Shown here: positions 54,839 through 64,000 of the stretch, piece by piece
How the letters are laid out: the number at the start of each line of letters is the position of its first letter
Position numbering within the stretch: position 1 is the first letter of the stretch
Source of the DNA: Sporosarcina sp. FSL W7-1349
Lineage (GTDB): Bacteria; Bacillota; Bacilli; Bacillales_A; Planococcaceae
Length of the DNA stretch: 64,000 nucleotides
Direction: 5' to 3'
Assembly (NCBI RefSeq): GCF_038003045.1
Contig: NZ_JBBOOK010000001.1
Coordinates: 1,426,001-1,490,000 of the forward strand
Notes under the pieces: model-generated
Told to the model about the DNA's origin: nothing
Seen by the model: only the letters and a program-made list of their open reading frames with translations
Database searches by the model: none
Made by a program: the position numbers and the translations under genes

Positions 54839-56048
54839 GGATTGTATCACTTTCTTCCCGTATGATCGTTTCAAGTAACAGCGTGGCCAGTTCTTTTTTC
54901 GGCATCGCCTGGAATGGCTGATGCAGACCGTTCTTGGATAGGAGAGTGACGACGTTCGTATCTTTTCCGAATCCGGCATCGGGATCCGTCACATCGTTGA
55001 CGATGATATAATCCAAGTTCTTGCTTTCCAGTTTTCCTTTCCCGTACTCCACCGCGTGCTGGGTTTCTGCCGCAAAGCCGACCAACAGCTGATCCGCTTT
55101 CATTTCACCGAGCGTTTTTAAAATATCGACTGTGCGTTCCAACTCGATATTCGAATCACCCGATTGCTTTTTCATTTTCTGGGGATGGATTTCTTTCGGA
55201 CGATAATCCGCAACGGCCGCTGATTTGACGACCATATAAGCGTCATCGTATTCCGATTTCACCGCCTCGAACATCTCCGCGGCGCTCTCTATGTCAATCA
55301 CCCGCACTCCCGCAGGTTTCGGCAAACCGACCGGACCGGAAATAAGTACCGTATCGGCTCCAAGTGCGGCCGCCGCTTCCGCCATCGCATAGCCCATCTT
55401 GCCGGTGGAGAAGTTGGATACGTAGCGGACCGGGTCGATCCGTTCCCGGGTCGGCCCCGCTGTGATGACCACCTTTTTACCGGAAAGCGGAAGGTGGGCA
55501 CGCTTCGATTGGAATCTTTCCTGGACGAGAGCCACGATTTTCTCAGGCTCTTCCAAGCGGCCTTTTCCGACATAACCGCAAGCAAGGAATCCTTCCGACG
55601 GCTCGATGAACCGATATCCGTCCTCATGAAGACGGGCAATATTTCGGACGACTGCTTTATTTTCATACATATGGACATTCATCGCGGGTGCAATCCACAC
55701 TTCCGCGGTCGTCGCAAGCAAGGTCGTCGTCACCATATTATCCGCTATGCCGTTTGCAAGCTTTCCGATGACATTGGCTGTAGCGGGCGCAACGATGACT
55801 AAATCAGCCCAATCCGCGAGATCGATATGGGCAATCACTTGGGAATCCTTTTCATCAAACGTATCGAAATAGACATCATTGCGGGACATCGCCTGGAATG
55901 AAAGCGGCGTCACAAATTCCATTGCGGATTCGGTCATCATCACTCTCACATCCGCTCCGGCCTGCGACAGTTTGCTGACGAGCGCCACCGCCTTGTAGAC
56001 AGCGATCCCCCCCGTCACACATAGAAGAATTTTTTTATTATCCAGCAT
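54828..56048 (-). CDS. coaBC: Bifunctional phosphopantothenoylcysteine decarboxylase/synthase
   Basis: 406 residues from ATG 56048 (MLDNKKILLCVTGGIAVYKA). Two steps of coenzyme A synthesis. The flavin-binding decarboxylase half (about 1-185) contains APAMNVHMYEN and the active-site cysteine in GFLACGYVGKGRLEEPE. The synthase half begins KKVVITAGPTRERIDPVRYVSNFSTGKMG, with the CTP-binding region beyond. Confidence 0.97.
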   Translation of the reverse strand: MLDNKKILLCVTGGIAVYKAVALVSKLSQAGADVRVMMTESAMEFVTPLSFQAMSRNDVYFDTFDEKDSQVIAHIDLADWADLVIVAPATANVIGKLANGIADNMVTTTLLATTAEVWIAPAMNVHMYENKAVVRNIARLHEDGYRFIEPSEGFLACGYVGKGRLEEPEKIVALVQERFQSKRAHLPLSGKKVVITAGPTRERIDPVRYVSNFSTGKMGYAMAEAAAALGADTVLISGPVGLPKPAGVRVIDIESAAEMFEAVKSEYDDAYMVVKSAAVADYRPKEIHPQKMKKQSGDSNIELERTVDILKTLGEMKADQLLVGFAAETQHAVEYGKGKLESKNLDYIIVNDVTDPDAGFGKDTNVVTLLSKNGLHQPFQAMPKKELATLLLETIIREESDTIHDR

Positions 56049-56134
56049 CCTTCTCTTCCTTTCTAAAAATGACAAACTCCCCAAGAAAAACTCGTTTCTA
56101 AGGGAGTGTCACGCTACATTATGAATGGTACAGG

Positions 56135-56991
<857 letters not shown>

Positions 56992-57111
56992 CTATCCTGT
57001 TCTGATTTTCAATGGATGACGCTATTTGAATCCACCTAATCTGTTCATATTGTACCATAACTCCCACCTATAATGCTAAAATGGAGAAAATGAATTGAAA
57101 GAGGAATCCAC

Positions 57112-58803
57112 ATGGCATTTGATGGTTTATTCACAAAAGCGATGGCCGGGGAACTGCAGGTGCTGAAAAACGGCCGCATTTCCAAAGTCCATCAACCGAA
57201 CACGCAAGAAATTGTCCTTCTTATCCGCGCCGATGGGCAGAATCATAAGCTCCTGATTTCGATCCACCCTTCCTATTCCCGTATCCAATTGACTGACGAA
57301 GTCATCTCCAATCCAGCCGAACCGCCGATGTTCTGCATGGTGCTGCGCAAACATCTGGAAGGCGGGATGATCCGCTCGATCGAACAATTCGGGAACGACC
57401 GCATCATTGCGTTTGATATCCGGGCTAAAAATGAAATCGGAGACGATATCAATCGGAAACTCGTCATCGAAATCATGGGGCGGCATAGCAATCTCCTGTT
57501 GGTCGATCCGGACCGCGATTTGATCATTGACAGTTTGAAGCATCTGCCGCCATCCGTAAATAGCTACCGGACTGTATTGCCCGGGCAGCCTTACATCCCA
57601 GCGCCGTCCCAGGACAAGGCGGATCCGTTTGCTGTCTCAAAGGAAGAATTCCTATCCTGGCTTCCGAAATTCGAAAACGCTCGGGATATTGTCGGCGCTT
57701 TGGCGGGGTTCTCCCCGATCACCGCGGAAGAATTGCTTTTCCGTCTGAATGCGGCTGCAGACAGAGATAAATATGAGGTGTTCACAGAATTTCTGGCATC
57801 GTTCACCAATCAATCCGGCTCGCCGAATATTTCAGAAATCGGAGCTAAAACAGTCTTTTCTGCCGTAGCGCTCACCTATGCTGACCGGACCGTCGCGGAA
57901 TTCCAGACGCTCGGTGATCTGCTCGACAAAGTGTATTTCGCCAGGGCGGAAAGAGAACGGGTGAAATCGCAGGCCGCCGATCTGGAACGCTGGCTCGATA
58001 ATGAAATCGCGAAATTGACCCTGAAGATGAAAAAGCTTCAGAAAGAACAAGATGCGGCGGGCCAACTGGACAAATTCCAGCTATTCGGCGAATTGTTGAC
58101 AGCCAATAGCTACGCCGTCCAAAAAGGGGCGACGGAAGCGACAGTCGATAATTACTACGAGGAAGGGACGACGGTCACCATTCCGCTCGATCCAAGAAAA
58201 TCTCCGATTGACAATGCACAGCGCTATTATGCCCGCTATACGAAAGCGAAGACGGCATTGGTCATGATTGCCGAGCAATTGGAAAAGGCGAAGGAAGACA
58301 TCGATTACTTCGAAATGGTCAAACAGCAAGTATTGCAAGCATCCCCAGAAGACATCGAAGAAATACGTGAAGAGCTGGCGGAACTTGGATTCATGCGGGC
58401 CCGCAGGTTGAAAAAGAAGGCCAAACCGAAAAAAACGGCTCCGGAAGCCTATGTGTCTTCAACCGGTATTCCGATTTCCGTCGGGAAGAACAATAAGCAA
58501 AATGATCATGTGACGTTCAAATTGGCGGCACGGGACCATCTCTGGCTCCATACGAAGGATATTCCCGGATCTCATGTTGTTGTCCATACTAGCGAACCGG
58601 ATGAACAAACGATCCAGGAAGCCGCGATATTAGCCGCCTATTTCAGCAAAGCCCGGGAATCCTCCTCGGTACCCGTCGACTATACACAGATCCGGCACGT
58701 CAAAAAGCCGAGCGGGGCGAAGCCGGGGTTTGTCATTTATTTTGAACAAAATACGATGTTTGTGACGCCTGATGAGGATGTCGTGCGAAGGTTGAAGAAG
58801 TGA
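57112..58803 (+). CDS. rqcH: Rqc2-like ribosome quality-control protein RqcH (YloA/FbpA)
   Basis: 563 residues. Binds stalled 50S-peptidyl-tRNA complexes and directs addition of C-terminal alanine tails. NFACT-N domain with MAFDGLFTKAMAGELQVLKNGRISKVHQP at the start, coiled-coil middle (about 280-430), and NFACT-R domain with DHLWLHTKDIPGSHVVVH near 475-492. It was first annotated as a fibronectin-binding protein. It points away from gmk, as yloA does in B. subtilis. Confidence 0.96.
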   Translation: MAFDGLFTKAMAGELQVLKNGRISKVHQPNTQEIVLLIRADGQNHKLLISIHPSYSRIQLTDEVISNPAEPPMFCMVLRKHLEGGMIRSIEQFGNDRIIAFDIRAKNEIGDDINRKLVIEIMGRHSNLLLVDPDRDLIIDSLKHLPPSVNSYRTVLPGQPYIPAPSQDKADPFAVSKEEFLSWLPKFENARDIVGALAGFSPITAEELLFRLNAAADRDKYEVFTEFLASFTNQSGSPNISEIGAKTVFSAVALTYADRTVAEFQTLGDLLDKVYFARAERERVKSQAADLERWLDNEIAKLTLKMKKLQKEQDAAGQLDKFQLFGELLTANSYAVQKGATEATVDNYYEEGTTVTIPLDPRKSPIDNAQRYYARYTKAKTALVMIAEQLEKAKEDIDYFEMVKQQVLQASPEDIEEIREELAELGFMRARRLKKKAKPKKTAPEAYVSSTGIPISVGKNNKQNDHVTFKLAARDHLWLHTKDIPGSHVVVHTSEPDEQTIQEAAILAAYFSKARESSSVPVDYTQIRHVKKPSGAKPGFVIYFEQNTMFVTPDEDVVRRLKK

Positions 58804-58813
58804 GAATCATAAC

Positions 58814-58849
58814 GGGGAGTGAAAGTTCTACTTCACTCCCCTGTTTTTT
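58814..58849 (+). terminator. Terminator after rqcH
   Basis: GGGGAGTGAA...TTCACTCCCC stem followed by TTTTTTC. It lies between the convergent rqcH and MFS genes and may serve both. Confidence 0.9.
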
Positions 58850-58864
58850 CATTTTATAGGGCAA

Positions 58865-60058
58865 TCATCTGCTCTCCTGCTTAGGTTCGGCCAAGTCTGT
58901 CATTGGGCCGGCTGAGGAGTCCTTCCGTTTTGTGGAAAGAGAAAACTGGATTGCCACAATAACGAAAATTGCAATGGCGAGAAAGCCATATTGGAAACGG
59001 ACCGATTCGTTGGATGCAATTGAACCGACCCCTTCCAATAGGATCGGCGATAAAAATTGACCTAGGAAAATGAAGCTCGTCGTAATGGCAATCGCCCGAT
59101 CGCTTTTTTCCATGTTCACGCGGTCGATCACTTTTAGTAAAATCATTGGAAACAGGACCCCTTGTCCGAATCCGATAAACAGGACACTCACTATGATGAG
59201 GGGGATTGAATGGGTGAATGAAAGAAACGTGAAGGATAAACCCATGAACAGCAACATGGTATGGATCGCATATTTCTTCAATAACTCTTCGATGTGGACG
59301 AGTGTCAGACTCGTAATCATCCCGCCAATCGTTGAAAAGGAAATGATTGTGCCGGCAAGCGCCGTTCCTCCGATTTCATTCTGCTCCAGATACAGCGCCA
59401 TGCTGGTTGCAATCGAGTAGTAGGCGACCATGATGCCGCCCATAGCCAACGCGTATCCATAAATGATCCAAGGAACTCTGCCCTTTGGCTGACCATCGAT
59501 AGTACGCGGCACTTCATTCTTCGGTAAAAAGAAAAAGACCAGAAACAGGATGCCTAAACCCATGAAATAAACATTAAAAGGCGCGCGCCAGCTAATATTG
59601 GCAAGAAAACCGGCCAGCATGACCGTGACGATGCCGCCAAAATTACTGAATGCCGAGTTATAGCCCATCATCATCGTCCGTTCTTTATCGTCAAAATAAT
59701 CATTAATCAATGACATGGACAATGGCATGATCAGGCCAACCCCTACCCCGAGCAGCAAGCGGAAGACCAATAATGTATTGATCGACTGCACAAATTGTGC
59801 ACCTGTACCGGCCAAGACGTAGATGGATAACCCGATAAGCAGGATGGTCCGCTTTGGCAATTTCGTTATAAGGAAGCTCGAAACAAATGAAAAAAAGACA
59901 ATCATGAGAGATGGAGCAGTCAGTATGAGTTTCAATTTAACTGCACTCGTATCCGGGAACGCGTTGCCGATCAGCGCTATGGCGGGGGAAATGGCCGCTC
60001 CCGCCATGACGGTCGCCATGGAAATGGATATGATGGTAGGTTTCATCATTTTATTCAT
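58865..60058 (-). CDS. Major facilitator superfamily transporter
   Basis: 397 residues with about 12 hydrophobic segments, starting MNKMMKPTIISISMATVMAG. RLLLGVGVGLIMPLSMSLIND near residue 103 corresponds to the conserved MFS segment of drug-proton antiporters. The substrate cannot be told from the sequence. The start is uncertain (ATG 60058 or the upstream GTG at 60067). It is 39 bases downstream of the metallo-hydrolase gene, in the same direction, so likely part of an SDR-hydrolase-transporter operon. Exporter of a product or importer of a substrate are both possible. Confidence 0.85.
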   Translation of the reverse strand: MNKMMKPTIISISMATVMAGAAISPAIALIGNAFPDTSAVKLKLILTAPSLMIVFFSFVSSFLITKLPKRTILLIGLSIYVLAGTGAQFVQSINTLLVFRLLLGVGVGLIMPLSMSLINDYFDDKERTMMMGYNSAFSNFGGIVTVMLAGFLANISWRAPFNVYFMGLGILFLVFFFLPKNEVPRTIDGQPKGRVPWIIYGYALAMGGIMVAYYSIATSMALYLEQNEIGGTALAGTIISFSTIGGMITSLTLVHIEELLKKYAIHTMLLFMGLSFTFLSFTHSIPLIIVSVLFIGFGQGVLFPMILLKVIDRVNMEKSDRAIAITTSFIFLGQFLSPILLEGVGSIASNESVRFQYGFLAIAIFVIVAIQFSLSTKRKDSSAGPMTDLAEPKQESR

Positions 60059-60097
60059 ATGACTCACTCATTTCTATCAATGCGAAACTGAATTTAT

Positions 60098-61084
60098 CTA
60101 GACCGTGGAAATGTAGAAGATTTTGCGAAATGAAGGTTCTTGAAAGTAGACAATTTTTCCATCCCGCTCCTCCTGCCGCACATATCCTTTGGACTCCAAA
60201 TAGATTAAATTGGTAATCGTCTGCATGAAAGCGGGCATGATCCGTCTTCCTTCGTGAGTGGGATAGACGATTCGGGATACGTCATACGCCGTCTTCCCTT
60301 CTTTGCCGATCGCTTTGTATGTCTGTTGCCATCTTTTGTTGTAATGGGATCGCATCTCAGCAATCCGGCCGGACAGATCCTCGAATAATTCGCCATGTCC
60401 GGGCAATACAAGTGCCGTTTGGCAGTTTTCAATTTTTTCGAGAGACTCCAGATAGGCCAGCAGCGGATTATCTCCCATATGTCGGGAAGTAACAATCGGA
60501 TTTATATGCTTCAATATATGATCACCCGTGAACATCACTTTCCCGTTCTCATCGTAAAAGCAGCAATGGTCTTTCGAATGGCCGGGTGTCCAGATGACCC
60601 GGTACTCGGAATCCCCGATGCGGATGCTGTCCCCTATCTCAAAAAAAACGTCGGGTTCGAATTGGAACGTGTCCGGTTTGTAATATTGTTTCGACCTGTC
60701 ATCTTCGGGAGGGTAAAGTGCGGCCCCGTTTTTGAGCGCGAATGGGGTCATAGCGTCTTCATAATCGTCTTCAAACATCCGGCGGGCGTCCACCAATTCC
60801 TTCCGTCCTTTATCGGACAACCAAATCGGAACATCGTATTCCCTCTGAAACCAAGCGGCGAGCCCCAGGTGATCAGGATGGGCATGCGTCACAACAATTT
60901 TCTCGATGGGGAAACCTTTGTCGAGGACAGCCTTCCACACTTCCCTCGCTTCCTGTGTGTTATCTCCCGTATCGATAACCGTAAACCCCTGTTTTCCTTC
61001 CACTGCGTAACTGTTCACTTCTCCCATATCGAATGGCATCGGCACTTGCAACCGGAAAATACCGGCTCCCACTTCTGTCAACAT
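60098..61084 (-). CDS. MBL-fold metallo-hydrolase with C-terminal winged helix
   Basis: 328 residues from ATG 61084 (GGGGAG eight bases before). Zinc-binding motif HAHPDH at about 67-72, GHSKDH near 173 and TGDHILKH near 190 are the usual ligands of metallo-beta-lactamase-fold hydrolases. The last 80 residues (about 250-328, including GKTAYDVSRIVYPTHEGRRI) look like the winged-helix domain seen in LACTB2-like and related enzymes. The substrate is unknown; thioesters, lactones and RNA are all possible in this fold. Confidence 0.85.
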   Translation of the reverse strand: MLTEVGAGIFRLQVPMPFDMGEVNSYAVEGKQGFTVIDTGDNTQEAREVWKAVLDKGFPIEKIVVTHAHPDHLGLAAWFQREYDVPIWLSDKGRKELVDARRMFEDDYEDAMTPFALKNGAALYPPEDDRSKQYYKPDTFQFEPDVFFEIGDSIRIGDSEYRVIWTPGHSKDHCCFYDENGKVMFTGDHILKHINPIVTSRHMGDNPLLAYLESLEKIENCQTALVLPGHGELFEDLSGRIAEMRSHYNKRWQQTYKAIGKEGKTAYDVSRIVYPTHEGRRIMPAFMQTITNLIYLESKGYVRQEERDGKIVYFQEPSFRKIFYISTV

Positions 61085-61113
61085 CGCGGCACTCCCCTTC
61101 CTTCCATTCAAGT

Positions 61114-61866
61114 TTAACGTGCCATAATCGTCCCGCCGTCCACCATGATCGTCTGGCCCGTAATGTAATCCGCATCATCACTTGCAAGGAACACGACGGA
61201 GCGTCCGATATCCTTCTCGCAATCCCCCATCCGCTTCAATGGGACGAGCGACACCATCTTCTTATAGGCATTCGGCTGTTCCTCCTCCATCCGCTCCACT
61301 CCCGGAGAATTGGCAATCGGTGACAGCAGATTCACCGTAATGCCATAGCGGCCCCATTCATTTGCGGCCACCCTTGACATACCGCGGATTGCCTCCTTTG
61401 CCGCCGCATACGAAGCTTGCCTACTAAGTCCGACCATGCCTGCGCCCGATACGAAGTTGATGACCTTCCCTTTTGTCTCTTTTAAATAAGGAAGACTATG
61501 CTTCATCAAAAGAAAAGTAGGCCAAAATCCAGTGTCGAATGAATACTCCATATCTTCTTCCGTCGTTTCTTCCAACAACACATTATTTGTTGCGTGCGCA
61601 TTATTCACCAAGACGTCCAGCTTGCCGAATCGTTCGATCGTCCGCTCGACCAGTTCAGGCAGCTTCTCCCGGTCTCTCAAATCGGCCTGGAGATAAATCG
61701 TATCGCAGCCCAACTCACGCAGCTCTTGTTCCGTCGCTTTCCCTTTATGTTCATTCAATCCGACGAATGCGATGGCGGCCCCTTCCTTCGCGAACGCATG
61801 ACAAATGCCTCGACCTATTCCTGAAGAGCCGCCCGTGATCAGCGCTACTTTTCCTTGCAATCTCAT
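61114..61866 (-). CDS. Short-chain dehydrogenase/reductase
   Basis: 250 residues. Cofactor motif TGGSSGIG at 11-18, NNAH at 88-91 in place of the usual NNAG, catalytic Ser140, Tyr153 and Lys157 (YAAAK), and the C-terminal DYITGQTIMVDGGT. FabG-like, but distinct from the fabG at 33297 and in an accessory operon. First gene of the minus-strand operon with the metallo-hydrolase 29 bases downstream. The substrate is unknown. Confidence 0.9.
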   Translation of the reverse strand: MRLQGKVALITGGSSGIGRGICHAFAKEGAAIAFVGLNEHKGKATEQELRELGCDTIYLQADLRDREKLPELVERTIERFGKLDVLVNNAHATNNVLLEETTEEDMEYSFDTGFWPTFLLMKHSLPYLKETKGKVINFVSGAGMVGLSRQASYAAAKEAIRGMSRVAANEWGRYGITVNLLSPIANSPGVERMEEEQPNAYKKMVSLVPLKRMGDCEKDIGRSVVFLASDDADYITGQTIMVDGGTIMAR

Positions 61867-61969
61867 AAGATAACTCCCTTTCCTGGCAACCTGTCACAGA
61901 ATTGCCCAACTATTTTATATGGTATGATAGTTTGCAATAATACTACCTTGCGAAATGGAGACTTGCCTG
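61867..61969. promoter_or_regulatory. Divergent control region between SDR and amidohydrolase
   Basis: A 103-base region between divergent start codons. AACTAT (61908-61913) and ATAGTT (61927-61932) form an inverted repeat. TATGAT (61923-61928, plus) may be a -10 box with TTGCCC 15 bases upstream. The half-site AACTAT also occurs twice upstream of the IclR gene. Promoter calls are tentative. Confidence 0.4.
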
Positions 61970-63529
61970 ATGGAAACTGTCCGTCCCGCCGATTTATTAC
62001 TTGAAAATGTCTCTGTGTTGACGATGGATCCCGAATTTTCAAAAGCCTCGGGGATCGCCATTGCAGACGGAAGGATCATCGGACTTCTTCCTACCGCTCA
62101 CTGCTCATGGCCGCTTGCAAAAAACGGCATTCGATGGGATGGCGGCGGCTTGACAATTTTACCTGGATTGATCGATGCTCACTGCCATCTTCGCGCCCTC
62201 TTGAGCACTAGTTCTTCCGTCTCCTGTGGCCGTGGGGAAGTGTCTTCCATAACGGAGATGGTTGATAAAATCCGGCGAAAATCGATGGAAGTCGCACCGG
62301 GCCATTGGATCCGAGCATCCGGTTATGACGCGGCCCATCTGTCAGAAAAGCGACACCCGAATCGGTACGACTTGGATTTGGCTTCTTCCGCGCATCCGAT
62401 CCGTCTCCGGCACATCACCCGCCATATTTCCATTTTAAATAGCACCGCCTTGCGACTGGCGGGCATTGGGCGGCACACTTCTGATCCGCCCGGGATTGCG
62501 GTGGAACGCGATTCCCGTACATCCGAGCCGACCGGTTTCATCCATGGAGGAGACGCCTGGCTTTCCAAACAAATTGTCCCTTCCTTGACCGTTGACGAAC
62601 TTCGGGAAGAGATCCCTGCATTGCAAACCCGCTTGCTCCGCTACGGTATCACCGCCGTGCAAGATGCCACACCGACCAATCAAGTACAAGAGGCGAAGTT
62701 CTGGCATCTTGCAATTAACAGCGGCTGGTCGATCACCACACAGCTCATGACAGGTTTGCCGGACCACGCATCCTTGTCGGCTTATTTATCTGGAAATTTG
62801 CCAGCTTCGATTAGCTCGAAACTGGAGCTCGGCCCTGTCAAAGTCGTTCTCGAAGCGTTGCCTGATATCCATCCAGGACTTTCTGAATTATCCGAGATGG
62901 CAGTGGAGGCGTTCCGTCAAAGCGAAAGTTCGCTGGCCATCCACGTCGTCGATCCCGTTATGACATGGACCGCAATCGAAGCGATCCGCCATGTGCAATC
63001 GTTTTTTCCCGGCCAAGCGCATCGCCATCGCTTGGAACATTTGAGTCTATGCCCTGAAGCCTTCTTGCCTGACATCGCCCAATTAGGCATAGCCGTTGTC
63101 ACCAACCCTAACTTGATCCACGACCACGGGGACCGGTATTTGGCGGATGTGGATCCTGCCGAGCATGATTGGCTCTATCGGATGAACAGTGTTCGACAGG
63201 CAGGCATCCTGTTGGCAGCGGGTTCGGATGCCCCGGTAGCGTCCCTCGATCCATGGCTTGGCATCCAAACGGCGTGCACCCGTTCAACGATGCAAGGACA
63301 ATCGGTCAATAAATCGGAGTCTTTATCCCGCTGGCAAGCGTTAGAGCTCTATACGTCGACAGCCGCCAAAGTAGCCGGTTGGGGAAATCTCCGCGGCATG
63401 ATCAAGTACGGCTTCGCGGCAGATTTGATTGCCGTCAGTCAAAATCCCCTCACCTGCCCGATGGAACAGCTGCATGCGACGTCCGTCCAAGCGACATGGA
63501 TTGCCGGGAAGCTAGTATACGAGGCATAA
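61970..63529 (+). CDS. YtcJ-like amidohydrolase
   Basis: 519 residues from the ATG at 61970, chosen for GGAG nine bases upstream over the ATG at 61955. Amidohydrolase superfamily (amidohydrolase_3/YtcJ type): small N-terminal beta domain (LLLENVSVLTMDPEF), metal site LIDAHCHL with His71 and His73, a later LRHITRHISILNSTAL block, and the C-terminal GSDAPVASLDPWLGIQTACTRS typical of this group. Probable metal-dependent hydrolase of an amide, lactam or similar bond. No signal peptide. Divergent from the SDR operon and followed by an IclR regulator. Confidence 0.9.
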   Translation: METVRPADLLLENVSVLTMDPEFSKASGIAIADGRIIGLLPTAHCSWPLAKNGIRWDGGGLTILPGLIDAHCHLRALLSTSSSVSCGRGEVSSITEMVDKIRRKSMEVAPGHWIRASGYDAAHLSEKRHPNRYDLDLASSAHPIRLRHITRHISILNSTALRLAGIGRHTSDPPGIAVERDSRTSEPTGFIHGGDAWLSKQIVPSLTVDELREEIPALQTRLLRYGITAVQDATPTNQVQEAKFWHLAINSGWSITTQLMTGLPDHASLSAYLSGNLPASISSKLELGPVKVVLEALPDIHPGLSELSEMAVEAFRQSESSLAIHVVDPVMTWTAIEAIRHVQSFFPGQAHRHRLEHLSLCPEAFLPDIAQLGIAVVTNPNLIHDHGDRYLADVDPAEHDWLYRMNSVRQAGILLAAGSDAPVASLDPWLGIQTACTRSTMQGQSVNKSESLSRWQALELYTSTAAKVAGWGNLRGMIKYGFAADLIAVSQNPLTCPMEQLHATSVQATWIAGKLVYEA

Positions 63530-63587
63530 ATTATCCATTATCTTACATATTTCAACAAATTTTGATGAAGTTAGTATTCTAACAAAG

Positions 63588-63629
63588 TTTGCGATATAAT
63601 CGAACTATAGTCACAACTATGTTCGCAAA
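63588..63629 (+). promoter_or_regulatory. Promoter and nested inverted repeat upstream of the IclR gene
   Basis: TATAAT (63595-63600) is followed immediately by CGAACTATAGT-CACA-ACTATGTTCG (63601-63625), an inverted repeat perfect apart from one extra T. An outer pair TTTGCGA (63588-63594) / TCGCAAA (63623-63629) encloses it. Position over the expected transcription start suggests an operator for autorepression. The -35 box is weak. Confidence 0.65.
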
Positions 63630-63650
63630 ATCAGATAATGGAGTGATTCA

Positions 63651-64000
63651 ATGTCCTCTGAAAAGCCTTTGCATCGCCTAAATACAGTGAATAATGCCAT
63701 TTCACTCTTGGCGATGTTCATAAAATACGATTCCATCGGTCTCGTAGAAATCGAAGAGGAGGTTGGCATCAGCAAGACGGCTGCTTTCCGTCTCGTCGCC
63801 ACGATGGCGGACCGCGGAATGTTAATACGGGATGAAAAGACGAAACGGTATCTTCCCGGACCCTTGCTGTTCCAACTCGTTCGCAAATCACAGTTCAATG
63901 ATGTCGTAGCCATCGCCCAACCCCATATCCAGGAGCTTGCCGAAATGACAAGCGAATCCATATACCTGTCGATTCGAAGCGGATACAAATATATCTATTT
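63651..64000 (+). CDS. IclR-family transcriptional regulator (3' end missing)
   Basis: First 116 residues only. GGAG lies about ten bases before the ATG. The N-terminal helix-turn-helix (LHRLNTVNNAISLLAMFIKY, then LVEIEEEVGISKTAAFRLVA) and the start of the effector-binding domain (VAIAQPHIQELAEMTSESIY) are typical IclR. Probably controls the amidohydrolase and its neighbours; the effector domain is cut off by the window edge. Confidence 0.88.
   Translation, partial: MSSEKPLHRLNTVNNAISLLAMFIKYDSIGLVEIEEEVGISKTAAFRLVATMADRGMLIRDEKTKRYLPGPLLFQLVRKSQFNDVVAIAQPHIQELAEMTSESIYLSIRSGYKYIY

Overview
The window is a continuous stretch of low-to-mid G+C Gram-positive (Bacillota, Bacillales) chromosome. 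Gene content and order match the Bacillus subtilis region running from the front of the fla/che operon to gmk, read backwards, so nearly all genes are on the minus strand. CodY, FapR, PrkC/PrpC, YlqF, YloU/YloV, RqcH and a short SpoVM gene mark it as an endospore-forming member of Bacillales. Base composition of about half G+C by eye, a duplicated family of dispersed hairpin repeats and several TTG starts suggest Planococcaceae (Sporosarcina-like). That family-level placement is inference.

Layout. Positions 1-6672: start of the flagellar operon (flgB, flgC, fliE, fliF, fliG, fliH, fliI, fliJ and a truncated motE/ylxF). Positions 7009-12616: codY, hslU, hslV, xerC and trmFO. Positions 12643-18011: topA, dprA, sucD, sucC. 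Positions 18136-22821: ylqH and ylqG (a FlhB-tail-like and FliK-like pair), rnhB, rbgA, lepB. Positions 22928-28403: rplS, trmD, rimM, khpA, rpsP, ffh, ylxM, ftsY. Positions 28419-36558: smc, rnc, acpP and the FapR-controlled fabG-fabD-plsX-fapR genes. Positions 36693-40304: recG, sdaAA, sdaAB. Positions 40809-43119: a 64-residue orphan gene, yloV/fakA and yloU. rpmB (43539-43727) is one of the few plus-strand genes. Positions 44406-56979: one tightly packed minus-strand block, transcribed gmk, rpoZ, coaBC, priA, def, fmt, rsmB, prpC, prkC, rsgA, rpe, thiN, spoVM. rqcH (57112-58803) is divergent.

From 58865 on, conserved synteny ends in an accessory segment: an SDR, a metallo-beta-lactamase-fold hydrolase and an MFS transporter on the minus strand, facing a YtcJ-like amidohydrolase and a truncated IclR regulator on the plus strand. 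This looks like a small catabolic or detoxification cluster of unknown substrate.

Most unusual non-coding content: (1) a roughly 450-bp array at 43848-44300 with a 40-bp period and a 20-bp sub-period, in strict register without indels; (2) a family of multi-hairpin repeats placed just upstream of the start codons of xerC, acpP and yloU, always in the same orientation relative to the gene; (3) a second, MITE-like repeat after ffh and upstream of sdaAB, one copy of which contains the hairpin of the first family. No rRNA, tRNA, CRISPR array, insertion sequence or prophage was seen. All identifications come from reading the sequence; no searches were run.
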